Shown here one piece after another: positions 54,594 to 62,624 of a DNA stretch of 64,000 nucleotides. Made by a program: the position numbers and the translations under genes. Source of the stretch: Thiobaca trueperi (GTDB lineage: Bacteria; Pseudomonadota; Gammaproteobacteria; Chromatiales; Chromatiaceae); NCBI RefSeq assembly GCF_004342175.1, contig NZ_SMAO01000003.1, forward strand, positions 186,001-250,000, in the 5' to 3' direction. Within the stretch, counting starts at the first letter, position 1. Each line of letters opens with the position of its first letter. The notes beneath the pieces are model-generated. The model was not told where the DNA came from. It was given only the letters and a program-made list of their open reading frames with translations, and made no database searches.

Positions 54594-54800
54594 GTGGCTG
54601 AACAGAAATTTACCCCCGCTCAACAACCCAAACCCCGCGTGGAAGCCGCTCCGGTCGTCGCTCAGGCTCAGAGTCTGTCCGGCCTGACCGACCAGCAGGC
54701 GCAGGAATTTCACGAGCAGTTCAAAGTGACCTATACCGCATTCGTTGCGCTGGCAGCGGCTGCTCACCTCTTCGTCCTTGCCGTGAAGCCCTGGTTCTAA
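54594..54800 (+). CDS. pucB: light-harvesting complex LH2-type beta polypeptide
   Basis: Membrane antenna polypeptide binding bacteriochlorophyll. 68 residues; the core SLSGLTDQQAQEFHEQFKVTYTAFVALAAAAHLFVLAVKPWF carries the bacteriochlorophyll-binding His in AAAAHLF, one membrane helix and the terminal PWF. It resembles the Phaeospirillum molischianum LH2 beta chain (SLSGLTEEEA...KPWF). About 26 Pro/Gln/Ala-rich residues precede the core, which is long for the family. GTG start at 54594 with CGGAG 9 bp upstream; ATGs at 54552-54561 are alternatives. 28 bp before pucA. Confidence 0.88.
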   Translation: MAEQKFTPAQQPKPRVEAAPVVAQAQSLSGLTDQQAQEFHEQFKVTYTAFVALAAAAHLFVLAVKPWF

Positions 54801-54828
54801 AATCCATCCCGCACCGAGATCAACGATC

Positions 54829-54990
54829 ATGAGCGACCATCTCGCAGGGCCGAAAAATCCCGCCGACGATTGGAAGATCTGGCTGGTGGTGAATCCATCG
54901 ATTTGGCTGATGCCGATTTTTTATGCCCTGCTGACCCTGGCCATTTCCGTCCACGCCGTTGTCTTTGCCGTTGGTCTGGGCTGGAATTAA
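54829..54990 (+). CDS. pucA: light-harvesting complex LH2-type alpha polypeptide
   Basis: A 53-residue antenna alpha chain, MSDHLAGPKNPADDWKIWLVVNPSIW..., with one membrane helix and a bacteriochlorophyll-binding His in SVHAVVFAVG. NPxDDxKIWLVxNPSxWL is the pattern of the P. molischianum LH2 alpha, in which an Asp near the N-terminus coordinates B800; that Asp context is present. The C-terminal extension found in many LH2 alpha chains is missing: the chain ends at LGWN. It is second gene of the pucBA operon, repressible through the TGT-N12-ACA sites upstream (inference). Confidence 0.87.
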   Translation: MSDHLAGPKNPADDWKIWLVVNPSIWLMPIFYALLTLAISVHAVVFAVGLGWN

Positions 54991-55077
54991 GGGGCGGAGC
55001 CCGCGTCACTGACGAACGGGTTTTCTGTCAGATCGTTTCCCTGATCTGTCGGTCTGGCGTGCGCGGATTGATTGAAT

Positions 55078-55111
55078 TCGGCGCTGGCAGCCACATGGCT
55101 GCCAGCGCCGA
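55078..55111. terminator. long stem-loop after pucBA
   Basis: Perfect 16-bp inverted repeat TCGGCGCTGGCAGCCA / TGGCTGCCAGCGCCGA with a 2-bp centre, 88 bp past the pucA stop. The 3' side has no long T-run, so it may serve mRNA stability as much as termination. Confidence 0.6.
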
Positions 55112-55148
55112 TTGCGTTTCAGCCTTCCGGAAAATACCCGCCGGGCAA

Positions 55149-55183
55149 AGAAAAAGGGCTTGGTTTTTTAAATCCAAGCCCTT
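55149..55183 (-). terminator. intrinsic terminator of tRNA-Glu
   Basis: On the minus strand AAGGGCTTGG, loop of about 10 nt, CCAAGCCCTT followed by a T-rich run, 10 bp past the tRNA 3' end. 10-bp perfect stem (55154-55163 with 55174-55183). Confidence 0.85.
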
Positions 55184-55192
55184 GATCTGATT

Positions 55193-55267
55193 TGGCGCTC
55201 CCTAGGGGGTTCGAACCCCTGTTACCGGCGTGAGAGGCCAGCGTCCTAACCGCTAGACGAAGGGAGC
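55193..55267 (-). tRNA. tRNA-Glu (anticodon CTC)
   Basis: 75 nt including encoded CCA. Acceptor GCTCCCT/AGGGAGC, anticodon stem CTGGC/GCCGG with loop CTCTCAC giving anticodon CTC, T-arm AGGGGTTCGAACCCCC. The 3' CCA is encoded. Preceded by a TATAAT promoter and followed by a terminator. Confidence 0.95.
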
Positions 55268-55290
55268 AGTATTGCGGTCAAGAATCGCGT

Positions 55291-55318
55291 ATTATACGCT
55301 CATTGCGCCGCCGCACAA
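55291..55318 (-). promoter_or_regulatory. promoter of tRNA-Glu
   Basis: On the minus strand TATAAT (55296-55291), 16 bp from a weak -35 TTGTGC (55318-55313). Start of transcription expected about 15-20 nt before the tRNA 5' end. Confidence 0.6.
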
Positions 55319-55445
55319 GCGGCTGTGACAATCCTTTGACCAATCGACTGACCGCGCTCGCCCGCTTGGGAACCTTCGACATCCGTTCCCGCATCGTTCA
55401 CGAGCGCTGCCCTGGCACTTTTAAGGAATCCGCTCAAATACGGTC

Positions 55446-56774
55446 ATGCAGGAATCCGACCCCGACACAACAGGCACCACGACTCCACTGGTCGTGCCAC
55501 GCCCGGAACATAACATCTCCCGCGCGCAGATCAGCGAGCACGCGCTCAAGGTGCTCTACCGACTCAGGCAGGAGAATTTTCAGGCCCATCTGGTGGGCGG
55601 CGGCGTGCGCGATCTGCTTCTGGGCCACGAGCCCAAAGACTTTGATATTGCCACTGACGCCACGCCTGAACAGGTGCGCCAGGTCTTTCGCAACTGTCGC
55701 CTGATCGGGCGGCGGTTCCGGCTGGCGCATGTCCATTTTGGGCGCGACATCATTGAGGTTGCGACCTATCGCGGCAGCGGCGACGATGCCGATCCCGCCG
55801 ATCATCGTCTGGAAAACGGCATGATCGTGCGCGATAACATCTATGGCAGCATCGAGGAGGATGCGCGGCGGCGCGATTTCACCATCAATGCGCTCTACTA
55901 CAATATCGCCGATTTTTCGCTGATCGATTATGTGGATGGACTCGCCGATCTGCGCGCGGGCAAACTGCGTCTGATCGGCGACCCGGAACAGCGTTACCGC
56001 GAGGATCCGGTGCGGATGCTGCGGGCCGTGCGCTTTGCCTGCAAGCTCGGCTTTGCCATTGAGCCGTCAACCGAGCAGCCGCTCTTCAGGCTCGGATCGC
56101 TGCTCGGCGACATTGCCGCCGCGCGTCTGTTCGATGAGCTGATCAAGCTCTTCCATTCCGGCTATGCGCTGGATGTCTTCGAGAAGCTGCGTCATTACGG
56201 GCTATTCGGTCAGCTCTTCCCGGAAACCGACGCCTGTCTGGCGCTGGAGGATCAGGGTTTTCCGGTCATGTTCGTCAGCCGTGGTCTGGCCAACACCGAC
56301 CGGCGCCTGCAGGAACACAAGCCGGTCGCACCCGCCTTTCTCTTTGCGATTCTGCTCTGGGAACCGGTGCGCCGCGCAACCGAGCAATTGCAGTCCGAGG
56401 GCATGGACGTCAATGAGGCGATCCTCGTGGCTTCCGCCGATGTCTGTCACCGGCAGCAGTCGCTGGTGGCGATCCCCAAGCGTTATTCATTGCCGATGCG
56501 CGAGATCTGGGCGCTGCAACCACGGCTTGAGCAGCGCGAGGGCAAACGGCCCTACCGGCTGATGACCCACCCGCGTTTCCGCGCCGCCTATGATTTTCTG
56601 CTGCTGCGCGCCGAGGCGGGGGAGACGGATCCCGAGCTGGCCGACTGGTGGACCCGCTTCCAGGAGGGAAGCAGCCAGGAACGGGCGAGCATGACCGAAA
56701 GCGGCGCCAAGCGGCGCCGTCCACGTCGCCGCCGCAGCAAGTCCAAGACCCCGGCAAATGAAGTGGCCGGTTGA
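55446..56774 (+). CDS. pcnB: poly(A) polymerase I
   Basis: Adds 3' A-tails that target RNA for decay. 442 residues: nucleotidyltransferase domain with AHLVGGGVRDLLLGHEPKDFDIATDATPEQV (GG and DxD catalytic residues, about 45-75), RRFRLAHVHFGRDIIEVATYR, RRDFTINALYYN, YREDPVRMLRAVRFACKLGF, and a basic C-terminal tail KRRRPRRRRSKSK. The RRDFTINALYY/RRxx pattern and neighbourhood fit PcnB better than CCA-adding enzyme. The usual pcnB-folK-panBC order is broken here: no folK lies before panB. Confidence 0.93.
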   Translation: MQESDPDTTGTTTPLVVPRPEHNISRAQISEHALKVLYRLRQENFQAHLVGGGVRDLLLGHEPKDFDIATDATPEQVRQVFRNCRLIGRRFRLAHVHFGRDIIEVATYRGSGDDADPADHRLENGMIVRDNIYGSIEEDARRRDFTINALYYNIADFSLIDYVDGLADLRAGKLRLIGDPEQRYREDPVRMLRAVRFACKLGFAIEPSTEQPLFRLGSLLGDIAAARLFDELIKLFHSGYALDVFEKLRHYGLFGQLFPETDACLALEDQGFPVMFVSRGLANTDRRLQEHKPVAPAFLFAILLWEPVRRATEQLQSEGMDVNEAILVASADVCHRQQSLVAIPKRYSLPMREIWALQPRLEQREGKRPYRLMTHPRFRAAYDFLLLRAEAGETDPELADWWTRFQEGSSQERASMTESGAKRRRPRRRRSKSKTPANEVAG

Positions 56775-56828
56775 CCGCGTGTCCAGATCGCTATTCTTGC
56801 ATTATCCCTGATGCCCCCGGAGCTGCCG

Positions 56829-57632
56829 ATGTCCACTGCGCCGATCTCAGTCGCCACCCTTGCCGCCATGAAGGCGCGGGGTGAGCGGATCGTTTGTCTG
56901 ACCTGCTATGACGCCAGCTTCGCCCGTCTGCTCGATACGGCGGGCGTGGATCTGATGCTGGTGGGCGATTCACTGGGCATGGTGCTGCAGGGCCATGCCA
57001 CGACGGTGCCGGTCACCATCGACCAGATGGTCTATCACACCGCCTGTGTCTCGCGTGGGCGGGAACGGGCGCTGCTGGTGGCCGACCTGCCTTTTCTGGC
57101 CTGTGCCACGCCGGAGCGTGCGCTCGACCATGCCGGGCGTCTGATGCAGGAAGGCGGGGCGCAGGTGGTCAAGCTCGAAGGCGGCGCGCCCATGCTGGAG
57201 ACCGTGCACCGCCTGACCAGTCAGGGCGTGCCGGTCTGCGCCCATCTGGGTCTGCTGCCGCAGTCGGTGAACCGGCTCGGCGGCTATCGTTTTCAGGGGC
57301 GCGATCATGCCTCGGCGGAGGCGATCCGTCATGACGCCCTGGCGATGCAGGATGCGGGGGCCAGTCTGCTGGTACTGGAATGCGTGCCGACGGCGCTGGC
57401 AACCGAAATCAGTCTGACCCTGACGATTCCGGTGATCGGCATCGGCGCTGGCGCGGGTTGTGACGGCCAGGTGCTGGTGCTTTATGACATGCTCGGACTC
57501 AATGCGGGCCGTCCGCCGAGTTTCAGCCGCGATTTTCTGACCGGTCACGGTTCCATGGCCGAAGCGGTTGCCGCCTATGTGGCGGAAGTCCGTCAGGGCA
57601 CCTTCCCGTCAGCGGCTGAAACGCCGTATTAG
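56829..57632 (+). CDS. panB: 3-methyl-2-oxobutanoate hydroxymethyltransferase
   Basis: Makes ketopantoate for pantothenate and CoA. 267 residues from the ATG at 56829 (GGAG at 56818-56821); an ATG at 56811 is less likely. Motifs: TCYDASFARLL, MLVGDSLGMVLQGH, VKLEGG, HLGLLPQSVNRLGGYRFQGRD, GIGAGAGCDGQVLVLYDMLGL. It is 54 bp after pcnB. A GACAGGATT repeat separates it from panC. Confidence 0.95.
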   Translation: MSTAPISVATLAAMKARGERIVCLTCYDASFARLLDTAGVDLMLVGDSLGMVLQGHATTVPVTIDQMVYHTACVSRGRERALLVADLPFLACATPERALDHAGRLMQEGGAQVVKLEGGAPMLETVHRLTSQGVPVCAHLGLLPQSVNRLGGYRFQGRDHASAEAIRHDALAMQDAGASLLVLECVPTALATEISLTLTIPVIGIGAGAGCDGQVLVLYDMLGLNAGRPPSFSRDFLTGHGSMAEAVAAYVAEVRQGTFPSAAETPY

Positions 57633-57670
57633 AGTCCATTTCCTGAAAACGCATACCGATGCAGGCCTGA

Positions 57671-57769
57671 AATAGACAGGATTAACAGGATTCCCCATGA
57701 TGGACAGGATTTTTAAACGCTTGTTTTCAATCTTGTTAATCTTGAAAAATCCTGTTAATCCTGTCTATT
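57671..57769. repeat. GACAGGATT repeat-family element, copy C (intact)
   Basis: A perfect 22-bp inverted repeat: the left arm (57671-57692) begins AATAGACAGGATTAACAGG and the right arm (57748-57769) is its exact complement ending CCTGTCTATT. The interior holds further degenerate units (GGACAGGATT; TTGTTAATC). It is the uninterrupted counterpart of the split copy at 10944. Sits between panB and panC. Confidence 0.85.
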
Positions 57770-57817
57770 GACGGCGTTTCGGATTGGCATCAATCTTCCA
57801 GACATCCCAAATTATCT

Positions 57818-58672
57818 ATGCACCGCGTTGAGCAACTTCATGACCTGCGCGCCCAGGTCGCCGGCTGGCGGGCCAGCGGCGAGCGGGTGGCCTTCGTGCC
57901 CACCATGGGCAACCTGCATGCCGGGCATCTGACCCTGGTACGCGAGGCGCGGCTGCATGCCGCGCGCGTGGTCGCCAGCATCTTTGTCAATCCGCTCCAG
58001 TTCGGTCCTGGCGAGGATCTGGACGCCTATCCGCGCACCCTGGACGAGGATTCCCGGCAACTGGCCGAGGCCGGGTGCGATCTGGTGTTCGCGCCCAGTG
58101 CACGGGTCGTCTATCCGCGCGGACAGGCCGAGCAGACGCGGGTGGAGGTGCCGGGGCTCTCGGATATCCTCTGCGGCGCCAGCCGGCCCGGCCACTTCGT
58201 CGGCGTCGCCACCGTGGTGTGCAAGCTGTTCAATATGGTGCAGCCGCATGTGGCGCTCTTTGGCGAGAAGGATTTTCAGCAGCTTCTGGTGATTCGCCGT
58301 CTGGTCGAGGATCTGGCGATGCCGGTTGAGATCCTTGGCGTGCCAACGGTGCGCGAGGCGGACGGGCTGGCGATGAGCTCGCGCAACGGCTATCTGTCGT
58401 CCGTCGAGCGCAGCCAGGCGCCCGCGCTCTATCGCGCCCTGACCAGCGCCGCTCAGGCGCTGCATGCGGGCTGCGTCATCGCCGAGGTCGAGCAGGCGGC
58501 GCTGTCGCAGATCGCCGACGCCGGGCTGCGACCCGATTATTTTACGGTACGTGTTGCGGGCGATCTCAGCCCGGCAACGCCGGACGATGCCGACCTGATC
58601 GTGCTGGCCGCCGCCTATCTTGGACGGGCGCGGCTGATCGATAATCTGCGGGTGATGCGCGGCGCTCATTGA
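57818..58672 (+). CDS. panC: pantothenate synthetase
   Basis: ATP-dependent joining of pantoate and beta-alanine. 284 residues. Motifs: [20 protein letters not shown] (HIGH box), [74 protein letters not shown] (KMSKS equivalent). Starts at ATG 57818 with no strong ribosome-binding site. panD follows after 145 bp. Confidence 0.96.
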   Translation: MHRVEQLHDLRAQVAGWRASGERVAFVPTMGNLHAGHLTLVREARLHAARVVASIFVNPLQFGPGEDLDAYPRTLDEDSRQLAEAGCDLVFAPSARVVYPRGQAEQTRVEVPGLSDILCGASRPGHFVGVATVVCKLFNMVQPHVALFGEKDFQQLLVIRRLVEDLAMPVEILGVPTVREADGLAMSSRNGYLSSVERSQAPALYRALTSAAQALHAGCVIAEVEQAALSQIADAGLRPDYFTVRVAGDLSPATPDDADLIVLAAAYLGRARLIDNLRVMRGAH

Positions 58673-58817
58673 CAGCCATCCGGCAGCGACGGATTCGCCG
58701 CAAAATCGGATGCTGCATCGCAACAAAGGCTGCGCTACACTATTCACCATCTAACATCAATCATCTTCATTCAATCTTGAAGATTTGGCCGTACTGGCCC
58801 TTGCGAGGATTTCTGAC

Positions 58818-59198
58818 ATGCATTTGACCCTTCTGAAATGCAAACTGCATCGCGCCTGCGTGACGCATGCGGAAGTGGATTACGAAGGCTCCTGCGCCAT
58901 CGACGAGGAATTCCTCGATCTTGCCGGCATCCGCGAATATGAGCAGATCCAGATCTACAACGTCACCAATGGCGAACGCTTCACCACCTATGCGATTCGC
59001 GCCGAAGCCGGCTCGCGGGTGATCTCGGTCAATGGCGCGGCGGCCCACAAGGCGGCGCCGGGGGATCGGGTCATCATCTGCGCCTACGCCGCCATGACCG
59101 AGGCCGAGGCGGATGTCTTCAAGCCGAGCCTCGTCTATCTCAACGAGCACAACCGGGTGCTGCGCACCGGCGACGCCATTCCCGCCCAGGCCGCCTGA
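58818..59198 (+). CDS. panD: aspartate 1-decarboxylase proenzyme
   Basis: Makes beta-alanine for pantothenate. 126 residues from the ATG at 58818 (GAGGA at 58805-58809). Self-cleavage Gly-Ser in [12 protein letters not shown] yields the pyruvoyl group at Ser25. Other family parts: [58 protein letters not shown]. Converges with glgA (11-bp gap between stops). Confidence 0.97.
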   Translation: MHLTLLKCKLHRACVTHAEVDYEGSCAIDEEFLDLAGIREYEQIQIYNVTNGERFTTYAIRAEAGSRVISVNGAAAHKAAPGDRVIICAYAAMTEAEADVFKPSLVYLNEHNRVLRTGDAIPAQAA

Positions 59199-59209
59199 TC
59201 CTCACCTGC

Positions 59210-60757
59210 TCAGGCCAGCGCCAGGCTGGCCTGAGTCTGACGCTCGGCGATGGCGTCGGCATAGAGCGCCAGATATTGACGCGCGCTGGCCTCCCAGCTC
59301 AGGTCCTGTGACATGCCCGTCGTCGCCAGGCGTCGCCAGGCATCCGGGTTGTCGCGATACAGCCGCAGCGCCTGATGGATGGCATGCAACAGTGCCTGCG
59401 GCTGCGGTTCGTCGAACAGAAAACCGGTGGCTGTGCCATTGGCAAGCGTGTCGGGGGTGGTCTGGACGACCGTATCCGCCAGTCCGCCCGTGCGATGGAC
59501 GATGGGCGGCGTCCCGTAGCGCAGGCTGTAGATCTGATTCAGCCCGCAGGGCTCGAAACGCGACGGCATCAGAAAGCTGTCGCAACCCGCCTCGATGCGA
59601 TGCGCCCGCGCCTCGTCATAACCGATGAAGACCCCGACCTGACGCGGATGACTGGCGGCGATGTCGAGCAGCGCCTGCTCGATCTGACGTTCGCCAGCCG
59701 CCGCCATCACGATCTGGATCCGGGGATCGCGTAACAGCTCCGGCAGCATGGCGAGAATCAGATCGACTCCCTTCTGTTCCACCAGTCGTCCGATATAGCC
59801 CAGCACGAAGCTGTCCTCGCTGCGCGGCAGCCCGAACTCGCGCTGTGCGTCGAGCTTGTTCTCGGTCTTGAGGCCGAAACTGTCGCGGTCATAGGGTTGC
59901 AGGATCAGCGGATCGGCGGCCGGATTCCAGGCCTGGTAGTCGATCCCGTTGAGGATGCCGCTGAAATGGCTGCCAACCTGACGCAGCAGGCCATCGAGTC
60001 CGCAGCCGAAGCGCGGGGTGCGGATCTCGTTGGCATAGGTGGGGCTGACGGTGTTGACCCGATCCGAAAAGACGATGCCGCCCTTGATGAATGACAGACG
60101 CTGATGGAATTCCAGCCCCGACAGGCTCCAGAGCGCCGGGGGCAGACCGATGCGATCAAAGGTGGCGCGATCAAACAGACCCTGATAGGCCAGATTGTGG
60201 ATGGTGAAGATGCTGGCCGTGGGTGTGGGCCGATCCGACATCAGCGCCGGGGCGAGACCGGTCTGCCAGTCGTTGGCGTGCAGCACGTCCGGTCGCCAGC
60301 CGATCATCGGCAGACCCTGGGCGATCAGGGCAATGACGCGGCAGAAGAGCAGAAAACGCTCGGCATTGTCGCCCCAGTCGCGACCGCTGAGGTCGGTATA
60401 GGGGTTGCCTTCGCGGCTGAAATAATCGGGCGCATCGACCAGATAGACCGGCAGGTCGTGGTCCGGATGCCGTCCCTCGATGATTCGTACGCTGGCCTGC
60501 GATCCCGTGACTCTGAGTTCACACAGGCTGCGTGGTTCGCGTAACTGTCTGGCGGCACACGGATAGGCCGGCAGGATCAGACGTGCGTCATGTCCGAGCT
60601 GGCGCAGCGCGGCGGGCAGGCTGGCGGCGACATCGGCGAGCCCCCCGGTCTTGATGAGTGGATGTGCCTCACTGCTGGCCATCAGAATACGCAGCGTCTG
60701 CCGTTCCGGGGCGGCGGACAAGGAAGAAATGGACGATTCCATGGATGGTCTCTGCAT
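59210..60757 (-). CDS. glgA: glycogen synthase (ADP-glucose)
   Basis: GT5 glycogen synthase, transferring glucose from ADP-glucose. 515 residues. Motifs: SSEAHPLIKTGGLADVAASLPAALR (KTGGL, substrate-binding), HANDWQTGLAPALM, TIHNLAYQGLF, FIKGGIVFSDRVNTVSPTYANEI, GYIGRLVEQKGVDL, MPSRFEPCGLNQIYSLRYGTPPIVHRTGGLADTV. The normal length is about 480; an N-terminal stretch of about 20 residues (MQRPSMESSISSLSAAPERQ) is extra, so a start at the Met six residues on is possible. Divergent from pgi; together they fit carbon storage. Confidence 0.95.
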   Translation of the reverse strand: MQRPSMESSISSLSAAPERQTLRILMASSEAHPLIKTGGLADVAASLPAALRQLGHDARLILPAYPCAARQLREPRSLCELRVTGSQASVRIIEGRHPDHDLPVYLVDAPDYFSREGNPYTDLSGRDWGDNAERFLLFCRVIALIAQGLPMIGWRPDVLHANDWQTGLAPALMSDRPTPTASIFTIHNLAYQGLFDRATFDRIGLPPALWSLSGLEFHQRLSFIKGGIVFSDRVNTVSPTYANEIRTPRFGCGLDGLLRQVGSHFSGILNGIDYQAWNPAADPLILQPYDRDSFGLKTENKLDAQREFGLPRSEDSFVLGYIGRLVEQKGVDLILAMLPELLRDPRIQIVMAAAGERQIEQALLDIAASHPRQVGVFIGYDEARAHRIEAGCDSFLMPSRFEPCGLNQIYSLRYGTPPIVHRTGGLADTVVQTTPDTLANGTATGFLFDEPQPQALLHAIHQALRLYRDNPDAWRRLATTGMSQDLSWEASARQYLALYADAIAERQTQASLALA

Positions 60758-60941
60758 GAGGGGCGCTTGGCTTGCGGTCAGACGCAGCGCGACAATGTGA
60801 TGACAGACTTCACGTTAGCATACTTACCCTGGAGCGGGGCAACAGGCTCGGACTGGATCCCGTCTCGCGGGCATGATCCAATGCGCTCGCGGTGATTGAC
60901 CCCCATTTCAAGGTTCAGCCTTTCCAAGGAGACCAACCAGC

Positions 60942-62588
60942 ATGTCGCTCGTGAACCAGACCCCCCAGTGGCAGGCCCTGCAGGATCATTGGGATGCGAT
61001 GAACGGAGTGCGGATGTCCGATCTGTTCGCCGCCGATCCCGGTCGCGCCCCGGCCATGACGCTCTCGGCCGCCGGACTTCATCTCGATTATTCCAAAAAC
61101 CTGGTGACGCCGGAGACCCTGTCGCGTCTCATCAATCTGGCCGAGGCGGTTGATCTCAAGGGCTGGATCGGGCGGATGTTCAGCGGCGAGCCGATCAACA
61201 ACACCGAGCAGCGTCCGGTGCTGCATGTGGCGCTGCGCAATCGCACCAATCGTCCGATCCGGGTTGCGGGCGAAGATGTCATGCCCGCGATCAACGCCGT
61301 GCTGGCGCGGATGGAGTCCTTCGTCGGGCGGGTGCGTTCGGGCGAGTGGACCGGCCACACCGGACAGCGCATCACCGACGTGGTCAACATCGGCATCGGC
61401 GGCTCCAATCTCGGCCCCAAGATGGTCTGCACCGCGCTCGCACCCTATCAGCGCGAGGATCTGCGGGTGCATTTCGTCTCCAATGTCGATGGCACCCATC
61501 TGGTCGAGACCGTGCAGCGCCTGAACGCGGAGACCACGCTCTTCATCGTCGCCTCCAAGACCTTCACCACTCAGGAGACCATGACCAACGCCACCAGCGC
61601 ACGCGACTGGCTGCTGACCGCGCTGGGCGATCAGGCGGCGGTCGCGCGCCATTTCGTCGCCGTCTCCACCAGTGCCGAGCGGGTCGCCGCCTTCGGTATC
61701 GACACCGCCAACATGTTCGGCTTCTGGGACTGGGTGGGCGGGCGCTATTCGCTGTGGTCGGCGATCGGTCTGCCGATTGCGCTGGCGGTGGGGTTTGATC
61801 GCTTCGTCGAACTGCTCGCAGGCGCGGAGGCGATGGACGATCATTTCCGCACGGCGGAGCTGTCCGCGAACATGCCGGCGCTGCTGGGTCTGATCGGGGT
61901 CTGGTATGCCAACTTCGCCGGGGCGCGCACCCATGCGGTGCTGCCCTACGATCAATCGTTACGCTATCTGCCGGCCTATCTGCAACAGGGCGACATGGAG
62001 AGCAACGGCAAGGGCGTGACCCGCGAGGGCGTTGCCGTCGATTACAGCACCGGCCCGGTGGTCTGGGGCGAACCCGGCACCGACGGTCAGCATGCCTTCT
62101 ATCAGCTCATCCATCAGGGCACCCAACTGATCCCGGCCGATTTCATCGGGGCCATCCACAGCCATAACGAGCTAGGCGATCATCACCCCAAGTTCATGGC
62201 CAATTTCTTTGCCCAGACCGAGGCTTTGATGCGCGGGCGCCGCTTCGACGAGGCGCTGGCCGAGCTGCGCGCCGCCGGGATCGCGGAAGAGCGCGCGCAG
62301 TTCCTGGCCCATCACCGCACCTTCCCCGGCAACCGGCCGACGAACAGCATCCTCATGGAGCGTCTGACCCCGCGCACGCTCGGTGCCCTGATCGCGCTGT
62401 ATGAGCACCGCATCTTCACCCAGGGCGTCATCTGGGGCGTCAACTCGTTCGATCAATGGGGTGTGGAGCTCGGCAAACAGCTTGCCAGCGTCATCCTCGA
62501 CGAGATCCAGGCCGGCAGGGTCATGGCGGATCACGATCCTTCCACCCGCGCCCTATTGGAGCATTTCATCCGTCAGCGCCATGCCTGA
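60942..62588 (+). CDS. pgi: glucose-6-phosphate isomerase
   Basis: Interconverts glucose-6-phosphate and fructose-6-phosphate. 548 residues, the E. coli length. Motifs: [79 protein letters not shown] and the signature [17 protein letters not shown]. Divergent from glgA with a 184-bp gap, which shows nothing else that I recognise. Confidence 0.97.
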   Translation: MSLVNQTPQWQALQDHWDAMNGVRMSDLFAADPGRAPAMTLSAAGLHLDYSKNLVTPETLSRLINLAEAVDLKGWIGRMFSGEPINNTEQRPVLHVALRNRTNRPIRVAGEDVMPAINAVLARMESFVGRVRSGEWTGHTGQRITDVVNIGIGGSNLGPKMVCTALAPYQREDLRVHFVSNVDGTHLVETVQRLNAETTLFIVASKTFTTQETMTNATSARDWLLTALGDQAAVARHFVAVSTSAERVAAFGIDTANMFGFWDWVGGRYSLWSAIGLPIALAVGFDRFVELLAGAEAMDDHFRTAELSANMPALLGLIGVWYANFAGARTHAVLPYDQSLRYLPAYLQQGDMESNGKGVTREGVAVDYSTGPVVWGEPGTDGQHAFYQLIHQGTQLIPADFIGAIHSHNELGDHHPKFMANFFAQTEALMRGRRFDEALAELRAAGIAEERAQFLAHHRTFPGNRPTNSILMERLTPRTLGALIALYEHRIFTQGVIWGVNSFDQWGVELGKQLASVILDEIQAGRVMADHDPSTRALLEHFIRQRHA

Positions 62589-62624
62589 TTGCGCCCATCG
62601 GCACCCCACGACCCTGCATCGATC

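Noticed and set aside
55446..56774. CCA-adding enzyme as an alternative to pcnB
   Set aside because: The basic Arg/Lys-rich tail and position before panBC favour poly(A) polymerase I.
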